The notes under the pieces were generated by a model. That model ran no database searches, had not been told where the DNA came from, and saw nothing but the letters and a program-made list of their open reading frames with translations. Position numbers and translations under genes: made by a program. A stretch of DNA of 42,104 nt from Bacteroides sp. (GTDB lineage: Bacteria; Bacteroidota; Bacteroidia; Bacteroidales; Bacteroidaceae). The DNA is taken from positions 1 to 42,104 of the forward strand of contig JASLCG010000132.1 of assembly GCA_030151885.1 (NCBI GenBank). Direction: 5' to 3'. This document shows, piece by piece, positions 34,321 through 41,124 of the stretch; positions within the stretch are counted from its first letter, which is position 1; the number at the start of each line of letters is the position of its first letter.

Positions 34321-34701
34321 TTAACGAATAGCTAGGTTGGCTAGTACACACCCTAAAATTACAGCTAGCACTCCAAGACCAACACTACTAATAATATAAG
34401 ACAAAGAGATTAAGTAACTTCCATTTTTAAGTAGTAAAATAGTCTCATTTGTAAATGTTGAAAACGTGGTAAATCCTCCACAAATACCAATAATAGTAAA
34501 CAATCTTAATTCGGGATTTAGTGTATTTTTTAGAACTAATGTTGTAAGAAAACCAATTAATAAGCTCCCTATAATGTTAACACTAAAAGTTGCCCAAGGA
34601 AATGACGATGCTGTACAGTTGCTTTTGATAAAGAAAGAAATCCAATATCTAAGGACACTTCCCAATCCTCCTCCTAAGAATATAAGTAATGATGCTTTCA
34701 T
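34321..34701 (-). CDS. crcB: Fluoride ion channel CrcB/Fluc
   Basis: A 126-residue protein with four membrane helices. It keeps the Fluc signatures: GGGLGSVLRYW near the N-terminus (residues 10-20), the NIIGSLLIGF helix with its Asn, and GFCTT-type GGFTTFSTFTNE carrying the Phe and Ser/Thr residues of the fluoride pathway. Fluc channels work as dual-topology dimers to export toxic fluoride. I looked for a crcB-type fluoride riboswitch in the 161 bp upstream (shared with pepT) and saw no matching conserved core. It is transcribed away from pepT and toward eno. Confidence 0.93.
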   Translation of the reverse strand: MKASLLIFLGGGLGSVLRYWISFFIKSNCTASSFPWATFSVNIIGSLLIGFLTTLVLKNTLNPELRLFTIIGICGGFTTFSTFTNETILLLKNGSYLISLSYIISSVGLGVLAVILGCVLANLAIR

Positions 34702-34862
34702 TTTGTAACCTATTTATGTGTATGAATGGCTAAATTAATATTAAAGGCTCTATTTTGATGCCAAATCGAGGTGTATTTATTGTAAACCTTCTTGTTTTAT
34801 TACTATGCATTCTCTATTTTTACAAATAATAGAATCGTTTTTAAATAAAAAAAATTATAGAT

Positions 34863-36086
34863 ATGACAGTTTCAGAACGCTTATTGAAATATGTAACTTT
34901 TCATACTGAAGCAGATGAAAATAGTGGTGTAACTCCTAGTACACCTGGACAGAGAGTATTTGCAGAATACTTGAAAAAAGAATTAGAAGATTTGGGTCTT
35001 GTTGATATTACACTAGATGAAAATAGTTATTTATTTGCAACACTACCTTCAAATATAGATAAAGAAGTTCCTACTGTAGGTTTTATTTCTCATTTAGATA
35101 CTAGTCCTGACATGACTGGTAAAGATGTTAAACCAAGAGTTGTAGAAAACTACGATGGAAAGGATATAGTATTATGTAACAAAGAAAATATTGTACTGTC
35201 TCCAAAACAGTTTCCTGAATTACTTAGTCATAAAGGAGAAGATTTAATAGTTACGAATGGACACACTTTATTAGGGGCTGATGATAAGGCTGGTATAGCA
35301 GAAATTATGACTGCTATGGAGTTTTTGGTTAAGCACCCTGAAATTAAACATGGAAAAATTAGAGTAGGTTTTAATCCTGATGAAGAGATTGGATTAGGTG
35401 CTCATAAATTTGATGTTGATAAGTTTGGATGCGAGTGGGCATATACTATGGATGGTGGTGAAGTAGGAGAGTTAGAGTTCGAGAACTTTAATGCTGCTTC
35501 TGCTGTAATTACTATTCAAGGAAGAAATGTGCATCCTGGTTATGCAAAAAATAAAATGATAAACTCTATTACTATTGCTAACCAGCTAGTGGCAATGTTT
35601 CCAAAACATGAAACTCCAGAGCATACAGAAAAATACGAAGGCTTCTATCATTTAGTGGGTTTTAATGGTGGAGTAGATCAATCTAAAGTTACTTATATTA
35701 TTAGAGATCACGACCGTACTATCTTTGAAAATAGAAAAGATAAGGTTAGAGAGTTTGTTAAGAAAATTAATGCTGAATTTGGAGAAGGAACAGCAACACT
35801 TGAAATGAGTGATCAATATTACAATATGAGAGAAAAAATAGAGCCTATGATTCATATTGTTGACTTAGCAGCTGAGGCTATGGAAGCTGTAGGTATTAAA
35901 CCAAACATAAAAGCCATAAGAGGTGGTACTGATGGTGCACAGCTATCATTTAAAGGGTTGCCTTGTCCTAATATCTTTGCAGGAGGGCTTAATTTTCATG
36001 GTAGATATGAGTTTATTCCTATCCAAAGCATGGAAAAGGCTGTAAAAGTGATAGTTGAGTTGGTACAACGTATTGCAAATCGTTAA
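34863..36086 (+). CDS. pepT: Peptidase T (tripeptide aminopeptidase)
   Basis: A 407-residue cytoplasmic M20B metallopeptidase that removes N-terminal residues from tripeptides. Zinc ligands and catalytic residues are in place: FISHLDTSPD with His77 and Asp79, LLGADDKAG with Asp140, NPDEEIGLGAH with Glu174/Glu175, and TMDGGEVGELEFENFNA with Asp197. A final metal-binding His lies near the C-terminus (GLNFHGRYEFIP). The length is typical. It starts after a 161-bp divergent gap and is followed 39 bp later by gcvT, so the two are probably cotranscribed, both handling amino-acid-derived carbon. Confidence 0.97.
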   Translation: MTVSERLLKYVTFHTEADENSGVTPSTPGQRVFAEYLKKELEDLGLVDITLDENSYLFATLPSNIDKEVPTVGFISHLDTSPDMTGKDVKPRVVENYDGKDIVLCNKENIVLSPKQFPELLSHKGEDLIVTNGHTLLGADDKAGIAEIMTAMEFLVKHPEIKHGKIRVGFNPDEEIGLGAHKFDVDKFGCEWAYTMDGGEVGELEFENFNAASAVITIQGRNVHPGYAKNKMINSITIANQLVAMFPKHETPEHTEKYEGFYHLVGFNGGVDQSKVTYIIRDHDRTIFENRKDKVREFVKKINAEFGEGTATLEMSDQYYNMREKIEPMIHIVDLAAEAMEAVGIKPNIKAIRGGTDGAQLSFKGLPCPNIFAGGLNFHGRYEFIPIQSMEKAVKVIVELVQRIANR

Positions 36087-36125
36087 AATTATAACTACTT
36101 TCGGAGTAATCTTAAAAATAATATT

Positions 36126-37211
36126 ATGAAAACAACACCATTTACGCAGAAACATATTGATTTAGGGGCTAAAATGCATGAGTTTGCAGGTTTTAATATG
36201 CCTATTCAATATGAAGGAATTATTGATGAACACATGACCGTTTGTAACGGAGTAGGAGTATTCGATGTCTCTCATATGGGAGAAATTTGGGTAAAAGGGC
36301 CTAAAGCTTTAGATTACTTACAACGAATAACTTCTAACGATGTTAGTAAATTGACGGTGGGTAAAATTCAATATTCTGTATTTATAAATGAAAAAGGAGG
36401 AATTATAGATGACTTTTTAGTTTATAAATACGATGATGAAAAGTATCTTTTAGTAGTGAATGCCTCAAATACTGAAAAAGACTGGAAATGGTGTGTTTCA
36501 CAAAACACAATTGGTGCGGAGCTGGAAAATGCCTCATCATGGATGGCTCAACTTGCTGTGCAAGGACCTAAAGCTGTAGAAACTCTTCAAAAATTGACAG
36601 ATGTAAATCTGCATGAAATGCCTTACTATACCTTTAAAGTAGGTGAGTTTGCAGGAGTACCTAATGTTATAATGTCTAACACTGGATATACAGGCGCTGG
36701 TGGTTTTGAGCTCTACTTTTACCCAGAAGAAGCTTTGAAGATTTGGGATGCTATATTTAAAGCAGGAGAAGAGTTTGGTATTAAGCCTATTGGGTTAGGT
36801 GCTAGAGATACATTACGTTTAGAGATGGGATTTTGTCTGTATGGTAATGATTTATCTGATACTACAACTCCTCTTGAAGCTGGTTTGGGTTGGGTTACTA
36901 AGTTTGTTGAAGGAAAGGATTTTATAGGAAGAGCTGTTTTAGAACAACAAAAAGCAGAAGGACCTCAACGAAAATTAGTAGCTTTTGAACTTAAAGATAG
37001 AGGAGTACCTCGCCAAGGGTATAAAATATGTGATGAAAGTAATAACATTATAGGTGAAGTAACGTCTGGGACTATGTCTCCGACCAGAAAAATAGGTATT
37101 GGTATGGGGTATGTTAACAAAGAATTTGTTAAAGTAGGCACACCAATAACGATTAATGTAAGAGATCGTTTCTTGAAAGCAGAAATAGTAAAACCTCCTT
37201 TTAGAAAGTAA
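36126..37211 (+). CDS. gcvT: Glycine cleavage system aminomethyltransferase (T protein)
   Basis: A 361-residue folate-dependent enzyme that releases ammonia from the aminomethyl group on H protein and passes the C1 unit to tetrahydrofolate. Motifs: HEFAGFNMPIQYEGI, GVFDVSHMGEI (catalytic Asp region), LQRITSNDVSKL, NTGYTGAGGFELYF, GLGARDTLRLEMGFCLYGND and VTSGTMSPTRKIGIGMGYV. All hallmark blocks are present. The other gcv genes are not in the window. It is the last gene before a strong terminator at 37230-37267 and the second repeat cluster. Confidence 0.97.
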   Translation: MKTTPFTQKHIDLGAKMHEFAGFNMPIQYEGIIDEHMTVCNGVGVFDVSHMGEIWVKGPKALDYLQRITSNDVSKLTVGKIQYSVFINEKGGIIDDFLVYKYDDEKYLLVVNASNTEKDWKWCVSQNTIGAELENASSWMAQLAVQGPKAVETLQKLTDVNLHEMPYYTFKVGEFAGVPNVIMSNTGYTGAGGFELYFYPEEALKIWDAIFKAGEEFGIKPIGLGARDTLRLEMGFCLYGNDLSDTTTPLEAGLGWVTKFVEGKDFIGRAVLEQQKAEGPQRKLVAFELKDRGVPRQGYKICDESNNIIGEVTSGTMSPTRKIGIGMGYVNKEFVKVGTPITINVRDRFLKAEIVKPPFRK

Positions 37212-37229
37212 GTTTTAAACTAAATAAGC

Positions 37230-37267
37230 AAAAAACGCTAATTCTATCAATAGAGTTAGCGTTTTTT
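37230..37267 (+). terminator. gcvT terminator
   Basis: AAAAAACGCTAATTCTAT (about 37231-37247) pairs with ATAGAGTTAGCGTTTTTT (about 37250-37267) with one G-U pair, ending in a T run. Confidence 0.88.
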
Positions 37268-37305
37268 ATGTGTTATAGAGTGTGTGTAAGTAGGTCTTAC
37301 CAAAT

Positions 37306-37388
37306 GTATGTTGCCGATATGACTCTCTCTTATTGCCGACATGTCTGAGGTATATCGGCAACATACTACGATTGTGTCGGCAACATAG
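37306..37388. repeat. 22-nt phased repeat cluster, copy 2 (F-F-R-R)
   Basis: Four copies of the same unit as at 1493-1573. Direct cores at 37313 (GCCGAT) and 37335 (GCCGAC) are 22 nt apart; inverted cores at 37354 (ATCGGC) and 37376 (GTCGGC) are also 22 nt apart; the inversion offset is 19 nt, as in cluster 1. The first and third units form a perfect 15-bp inverted repeat: GTATGTTGCCGATAT (37306-37320) and ATATCGGCAACATAC (37352-37366). It again lies between convergent genes, just beyond a terminator. No protein-coding frame is supported. Confidence 0.8.
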
Positions 37389-37435
37389 TAAAGTCGTCTT
37401 GTAGTTTACTTGTTCTTTAGTCTATATTCTTATAA

Positions 37436-37468
37436 AAAGAGCCGATATATTATTTATATCGGCTCTTT
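37436..37468 (-). terminator. hslR terminator
   Basis: AAAGAGCCGATATA (37436-37449) pairs with TATATCGGCTCTTT (37455-37468), followed on the minus strand by a T run. The stem contains GCCGATAT, resembling the core of the nearby repeat units. Confidence 0.82.
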
Positions 37469-37493
37469 CATGGAAATATAATAGTAAAACTAT

Positions 37494-37913
37494 TTAATCT
37501 TCTAAGTCAAACTCATCAAAAAAATCATCATCCATATAAAATGGATCAGTAAACTCTTCGATTTGTCTTCTGTCTTTTTTTGTGGGTCTTCCCATTCCTT
37601 TGGATCTATCAATAAAACCACTAAGTTTATTCATCTCTAATATCTCATACTCGGACTTAGGAGTAACATTTTCCATCATTTCAGGAACTAGTTTAGCCCC
37701 AACACGTTTATCTATAGTTTGTAATACCTTAAAAGAATAAGTAACAGGGGGTTTTCTAACAGATACAATATCTCCTTCCTTAACTGTTCGTGCAGGTTTA
37801 GCTAGTGCATTATTAATTGAAACACGTCCTTTTTTACAAGCGTCTGCGGCAATAGAACGAGTTTTAAATATTCTAACAGCCCATAACCATTTATCTAATC
37901 GTGCTTCTCCCAT
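37494..37913 (-). CDS. hslR: S4-domain RNA-binding protein, Hsp15 family
   Basis: A 139-residue cytoplasmic protein with an N-terminal S4 domain (RLDKWLWAVRIFKTRSIA, ACKKGRVSINNALAKPARTVKEGDIVSV), residues ~4-60. In E. coli Hsp15 binds free 50S subunits carrying stalled nascent peptidyl-tRNA and recycles them. The C-terminal ~40 residues first carry a basic GRPTKKDRRQIEEF stretch and end in a very acidic tail (FYMDDDFFDEFDLED), a common variation in Bacteroidetes. It is 14 bp downstream of pth, which fits: both act on peptidyl-tRNA and stalled ribosomes. It is the last gene of the rplY-pth-hslR unit. Confidence 0.9.
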   Translation of the reverse strand: MGEARLDKWLWAVRIFKTRSIAADACKKGRVSINNALAKPARTVKEGDIVSVRKPPVTYSFKVLQTIDKRVGAKLVPEMMENVTPKSEYEILEMNKLSGFIDRSKGMGRPTKKDRRQIEEFTDPFYMDDDFFDEFDLED

Positions 37914-37927
37914 ATTCTTCTTTCTTT

Positions 37928-38491
37928 TTATTTATTATTATACTGATTCATTGCTATTGATAAGCCAGCTAAACAGAAAGTCTTAATAATTTCTATTGCT
38001 ACATCTAATCTTTCTGGCATCAATTGCATCTGTTCACTATCAAAAAGACTTAATACATAATCAACTTGCTGCCCTCTAGAAAATTCATTACCTATTCCGA
38101 ATCTTAATCGGGCATAGTTCTGATTTCCTAAAATTTGCGCAATGTGTTTTAACCCGTTGTGTCCGGCATCGCTACCTTTTCCTTTAAGTCTTAAAGTTCC
38201 GAAAGGCAGAGCTAGATCATCCACTAATATAAGAACATTTTCTTGAGGAATATTCTCTTTTTGCATCCAATAGCGAACAGCATTTCCACTTAAATTCATA
38301 TATGTAGATGGTTTAAGTAAGAATAGTTGTCTTCCTTTAACAGACGCTTTGGCTACTGCTCCATAACGCTGATCGCTAAAAACAACATTGGACGCCTTAG
38401 CAAAGGCGTCCAATATCATAAATCCTATATTGTGGCGGGTCTCATGGTACTCAGGACCAATATTCCCCAATCCGACAATTAAATATTTCAT
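37928..38491 (-). CDS. pth: Peptidyl-tRNA hydrolase
   Basis: A 187-residue enzyme that hydrolyses the ester bond of peptidyl-tRNAs that fall off the ribosome. Conserved blocks: LIVGLGNIGPEYHETRHNIGF (with Asn10 and catalytic His20), KPSTYMNLSGNAV, ILVDDLALPFGTLRLK (Asp92) and KGSDAGHNGLKHI. The length is standard. It follows rplY by 12 bp and precedes hslR by 14 bp. The rplY-pth pairing is widespread in bacteria. Confidence 0.97.
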   Translation of the reverse strand: MKYLIVGLGNIGPEYHETRHNIGFMILDAFAKASNVVFSDQRYGAVAKASVKGRQLFLLKPSTYMNLSGNAVRYWMQKENIPQENVLILVDDLALPFGTLRLKGKGSDAGHNGLKHIAQILGNQNYARLRFGIGNEFSRGQQVDYVLSLFDSEQMQLMPERLDVAIEIIKTFCLAGLSIAMNQYNNK

Positions 38492-38503
38492 TTGCTATTT
38501 AAA

Positions 38504-39094
38504 TTAAGCTTGAGCTGCATTAGCAAGACCTCTAGCTGCACGAGTTAATCTAACTGAACAGATAACTGCTTCTTTAGCATTTAATACTTCAAGGTTTTCG
38601 AAATTCACTTCATTCACTTTGATAGACTTACCTAACTCAAGTTCGCTTACGTTAACAACTAGTCTCTCAGGAATGTTGTTATATAAAGCTTTAACTTTAA
38701 GTTTTCTCATTTGAGATTGAAGTTTACCACCAGCTTTAACACCTTTAGCTAGACCTTCAAGTTTGATAGGCACTTCCATAACAATTGGATTAGCTTCATT
38801 AACTTCATAGAAGTCAATGTGTAGAATGTTGTCAGTAACTGGGTGGAATTGGATGTCTTTAAGGATAGCATTGATTTTTTTACCATCTAGATCAAGTTCT
38901 ACGATAAAGATATCAGGAGTGTAAACAAGTTTACGAACACTTGATAAAGATACAGTAAAGTGTAAAACTTCAGCACCACCATAAATAACGCAAGGAATAC
39001 CACCTTCTTTACGGATTGCTTTAATAGCTTTTGATTGCTCTGCAGAGTTTGCAGCGATAGTTCTTAAAGAACCTTTTACTTCAATTGTTTTCAT
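38504..39094 (-). CDS. rplY: 50S ribosomal protein L25/general stress protein Ctc
   Basis: A 196-residue long-form L25 (CTC type) that binds 5S rRNA. The start is the ATG ending at 39094 (MKTIEVKGSLRTIAANSAEQ). An in-frame ATG at 39196 would add 34 non-homologous residues, and the likely promoter puts transcription initiation downstream of it. N-terminal L25 domain: KAIRKEGGIPCVIYGG, DIQFHPVTDNILHIDFYEV; C-terminal Ctc domain: PIKLEGLAKGVKAGGKLQSQ, VNVSELELGKSIKVNEV. The tail is short (ARGLANAAQA), lacking the acidic extension of some homologs. It is first in the rplY-pth-hslR unit and has a structured leader. Confidence 0.95.
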   Translation of the reverse strand: MKTIEVKGSLRTIAANSAEQSKAIKAIRKEGGIPCVIYGGAEVLHFTVSLSSVRKLVYTPDIFIVELDLDGKKINAILKDIQFHPVTDNILHIDFYEVNEANPIVMEVPIKLEGLAKGVKAGGKLQSQMRKLKVKALYNNIPERLVVNVSELELGKSIKVNEVNFENLEVLNAKEAVICSVRLTRAARGLANAAQA

Positions 39095-39120
39095 TTTAAA
39101 TAAAAATTGTGTTACTCTAA

Positions 39121-39177
39121 AATTAAGTATTTTAATGCTTAATTCACCATCACACGATGTGCTAAGCACATGATATG
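39121..39177 (-). promoter_or_regulatory. Structured rplY leader
   Basis: The ~93-nt leader can form two hairpins: 39151-39177 (core ATGTGC at 39157-39162 with GCACAT at 39166-39171, extended by five outer pairs counting G-U) and 39121-39144 (AATTAAG with CTTAATT, a perfect 7-bp stem). This is a possible autoregulatory r-protein leader; not matched to a known class. Confidence 0.4.
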
Positions 39178-39193
39178 CTGTAAAAAAGCGACG

Positions 39194-39224
39194 CAAAATT
39201 AGTTATAATTCTCCGGAATTCAAA
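39194..39224 (-). promoter_or_regulatory. Bacteroidota-type rplY promoter
   Basis: Minus strand: -33 TTTG (39221-39224), 19-bp spacer, -7 TAATTTTG (39194-39201), an exact match. Initiation near 39187 supports the rplY start at 39094. Confidence 0.7.
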
Positions 39225-39232
39225 CTTTTTGC

Positions 39233-39634
39233 TTAAAAATCGATATCTATTTTAATAGCTCCATCATTCAGTTCTTCATCTACTAGTGAGTCTGAGCTAT
39301 CTTTTTCTTTCCCTTCAAAACTATCTGGTGTTTCATCTGATTGAGGAATAACTTGGTTCTCCTTAATAAAATTAAGTGCATCTTCTAGTCCATTAGAGAA
39401 TTTTTCAAAATCTTCTTTGTATAAGAATATCTTATGTTTTTCAAAGCTTACTTTTGTATTTTCCCCTTCACCAAAAACTACTTTCTTGCTTTCTGTGATT
39501 GCTAAGAATAGGTCGTTTTTTCTGTTTTGCTTAACGTCTAGATAGTAAATTCTTTTTCCCGCTTTTATAGCTTTTGAATATAGAATTTTCTTATCATTAA
39601 AAGCATTTTCTTTGGTTTTATTAATCTCTTCCAT
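39233..39634 (-). CDS. DUF3276 PUR-alpha-like nucleic-acid-binding protein
   Basis: A 133-residue protein whose first ~90 residues match DUF3276, the bacterial PUR domain: ILYSKAIKAGKRIYYLDVKQNRKNDLFLAITESK, then FEKHKIFLYKEDFEKFSNGL. PUR-repeat proteins bind single-stranded DNA and RNA; the Borrelia homolog is an RNA/DNA-binding regulator. The last ~40 residues form an acidic low-complexity tail (SDSLVDEELNDGAIKIDIDF). It is upstream of rplY but separated by the rplY promoter, and has its own candidate promoter at 39669-39699. The role here is inferred as post-transcriptional or nucleoid-related; not established. Confidence 0.88.
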   Translation of the reverse strand: MEEINKTKENAFNDKKILYSKAIKAGKRIYYLDVKQNRKNDLFLAITESKKVVFGEGENTKVSFEKHKIFLYKEDFEKFSNGLEDALNFIKENQVIPQSDETPDSFEGKEKDSSDSLVDEELNDGAIKIDIDF

Positions 39635-39668
39635 TACTATTAAAATAGGTATGTTTACAATTAGGGTT

Positions 39669-39699
39669 CAAAATTGGATAAATTTTTACTACTCTCAAA
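39669..39699 (-). promoter_or_regulatory. Candidate promoter for the DUF3276 gene
   Basis: Minus strand: -33 TTTG (39696-39699), 19-bp spacer, -7 CAATTTTG (39669-39676), one mismatch to TAnnTTTG. The leader would be ~28 nt. Confidence 0.5.
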
Positions 39700-39746
39700 A
39701 GAAAATCGTATAGAATAGGTTTCTAACATTTAAAAAAGTTGAAAAT

Positions 39747-39779
39747 ATTGTGTTTAATATAGTTATTTAGCTACTTTTG
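39747..39779 (+). promoter_or_regulatory. Candidate nusB-yajC-ybbR promoter
   Basis: -7 TACTTTTG (39772-39779) is exact; -33 ATTG (39747-39750) has one mismatch; spacer 21 bp. Initiation near 39786 leaves ~31 nt before nusB. Confidence 0.5.
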
Positions 39780-39816
39780 CTACTTCGTTAATAACCGTAT
39801 ATATTACATTAAAATT

Positions 39817-40743
39817 ATGATTAACAGAGCTCTTATTCGTCTGAAACTGATACAGATTGTTTATGCTTACTATCAAAATGAAGATAAGTCTGTAAATGCG
39901 ACTCTGAAAGAATTTTTGTTTAGCTTATCGAAAGCTTACGATCTTTATAACTATTTGCTATTATTAATGGTGGCAATAACAGAGTTTGCAGAACAACGTA
40001 TAGAAAAGGCGAAGTCAAAATTGGCTCCTACGTATGAGGAGCAACATCCAAATCTTAAATTTATTCAAAATCGTTTTATTCAACAGTTATCAAATAACAC
40101 ACAGTTAAGAGATTATTGTGAAGCACAAAAACGATCATGGTCAGATGATGAAAATACTGTAAGGACTATTGCTGAGCAGATTTTAGATTCTGATATTTAC
40201 AAAAAGTATATGACAGCTTCAGAATCAAGCTATGAATTAGATAGAGATTTATGGAGAAAGTTGTATAGAAAATTCATTTATCAAAATCCAACTTTAGACG
40301 AAGCTTTAGAAGATATGAGTCTTTATTGGAATGATGATAAAGAGATTGTCGATACTTTTGTAATGAAAACCATTAAACGTTTTGAAGAGGCTAATGGTAG
40401 TGCTCAAGAATTATTACCAGAGTATAATGACTATGAAGATAGACAGTTTGCTGTGGATTTATTAAATGCTACTATTACTAACGATGAGTATTATAGAAGT
40501 CTAATCGGAGAATTTACTAAAAACTGGGAGTTAGATAGAATTGCACTTATGGATATTGTATTGATGCAATCGGCCCTAGCAGAGATCTTAAACTTCTCGA
40601 ATATTCCAATTAATGTAACTTTTAATGAGTACTTAGATTTATCTAAACTATATAGTACAAATAAGAGTCCATCATTTATTAATGGAACACTAGATTCTAT
40701 AGTAAAAGACTTAAAAAAACAGGGTAAATTGTTAAAAAACTAA
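39817..40743 (+). CDS. nusB: Transcription antitermination factor NusB
   Basis: A 308-residue protein, about twice the length of E. coli NusB. Long NusB proteins with an N-terminal helical extension are usual in Bacteroidetes. The C-terminal half (from about residue 200) carries the NusB helical fold with DRIALMDIVLMQSALAEIL, NIPINVTFNEYLDLSKLYST and SPSFINGTLDSIVKDL, the latter matching the family EFVNGVLD.. block. NusB binds boxA RNA with S10 and promotes rRNA antitermination. It is 57 bp upstream of yajC, and the nusB-yajC-ybbR order is typical for Bacteroidales. Confidence 0.93.
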   Translation: MINRALIRLKLIQIVYAYYQNEDKSVNATLKEFLFSLSKAYDLYNYLLLLMVAITEFAEQRIEKAKSKLAPTYEEQHPNLKFIQNRFIQQLSNNTQLRDYCEAQKRSWSDDENTVRTIAEQILDSDIYKKYMTASESSYELDRDLWRKLYRKFIYQNPTLDEALEDMSLYWNDDKEIVDTFVMKTIKRFEEANGSAQELLPEYNDYEDRQFAVDLLNATITNDEYYRSLIGEFTKNWELDRIALMDIVLMQSALAEILNFSNIPINVTFNEYLDLSKLYSTNKSPSFINGTLDSIVKDLKKQGKLLKN

Positions 40744-40800
40744 TAGATTTGTAGTTAGTAGATTAATTTTAATAATCAATAATTTAAAAGATATACAATT

Positions 40801-41109
40801 ATGACTGTATTATTACAAGCAGCACAACAAAGTAGCCTAACTATGTGGATTATGTTAGGAGCAATGTTCTTAATTATTTACTTCTTTATGATTCGTCCAC
40901 AACAAAAGAAACAAAAAGAAATTACAAACTTCAGAAAAACACTTCAAGTAAATCAAGAAGTAGTTACTGCAGGTGGTATTTATGGAACTATTAAACATAT
41001 AGCAGATAACGTAATAGAACTTCAAATAGCTAATGGTGTGAAGATAAATATTGATATTAATTCAATTTATGCTCTTCCTCAAGCTCCAAAGGCTACTGAA
41101 AAGAAATAA
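40801..41109 (+). CDS. yajC: Preprotein translocase subunit YajC
   Basis: A 102-residue protein with one N-terminal membrane helix (SLTMWIMLGAMFLIIYFFM, about residues 12-31), then the hallmark IRPQQKKQKE and a cytoplasmic domain with VNQEVVTAGGIYGTIKHI. YajC associates with SecDF-YidC and assists Sec export. The length and motif order are standard. It is followed 15 bp later by the ybbR-like gene. Confidence 0.95.
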   Translation: MTVLLQAAQQSSLTMWIMLGAMFLIIYFFMIRPQQKKQKEITNFRKTLQVNQEVVTAGGIYGTIKHIADNVIELQIANGVKINIDINSIYALPQAPKATEKK

Positions 41110-41124
41110 TTTAAAAACATAGCT

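Noticed and set aside
34702..34862. Fluoride riboswitch ahead of crcB
   Set aside because: No conserved crcB-motif core is visible on the minus strand; the gap is plain AT-rich sequence.
39095..39196. Longer rplY start
   Set aside because: The extra 34 residues are not L25-like and the start codon overlaps the -7 promoter box.
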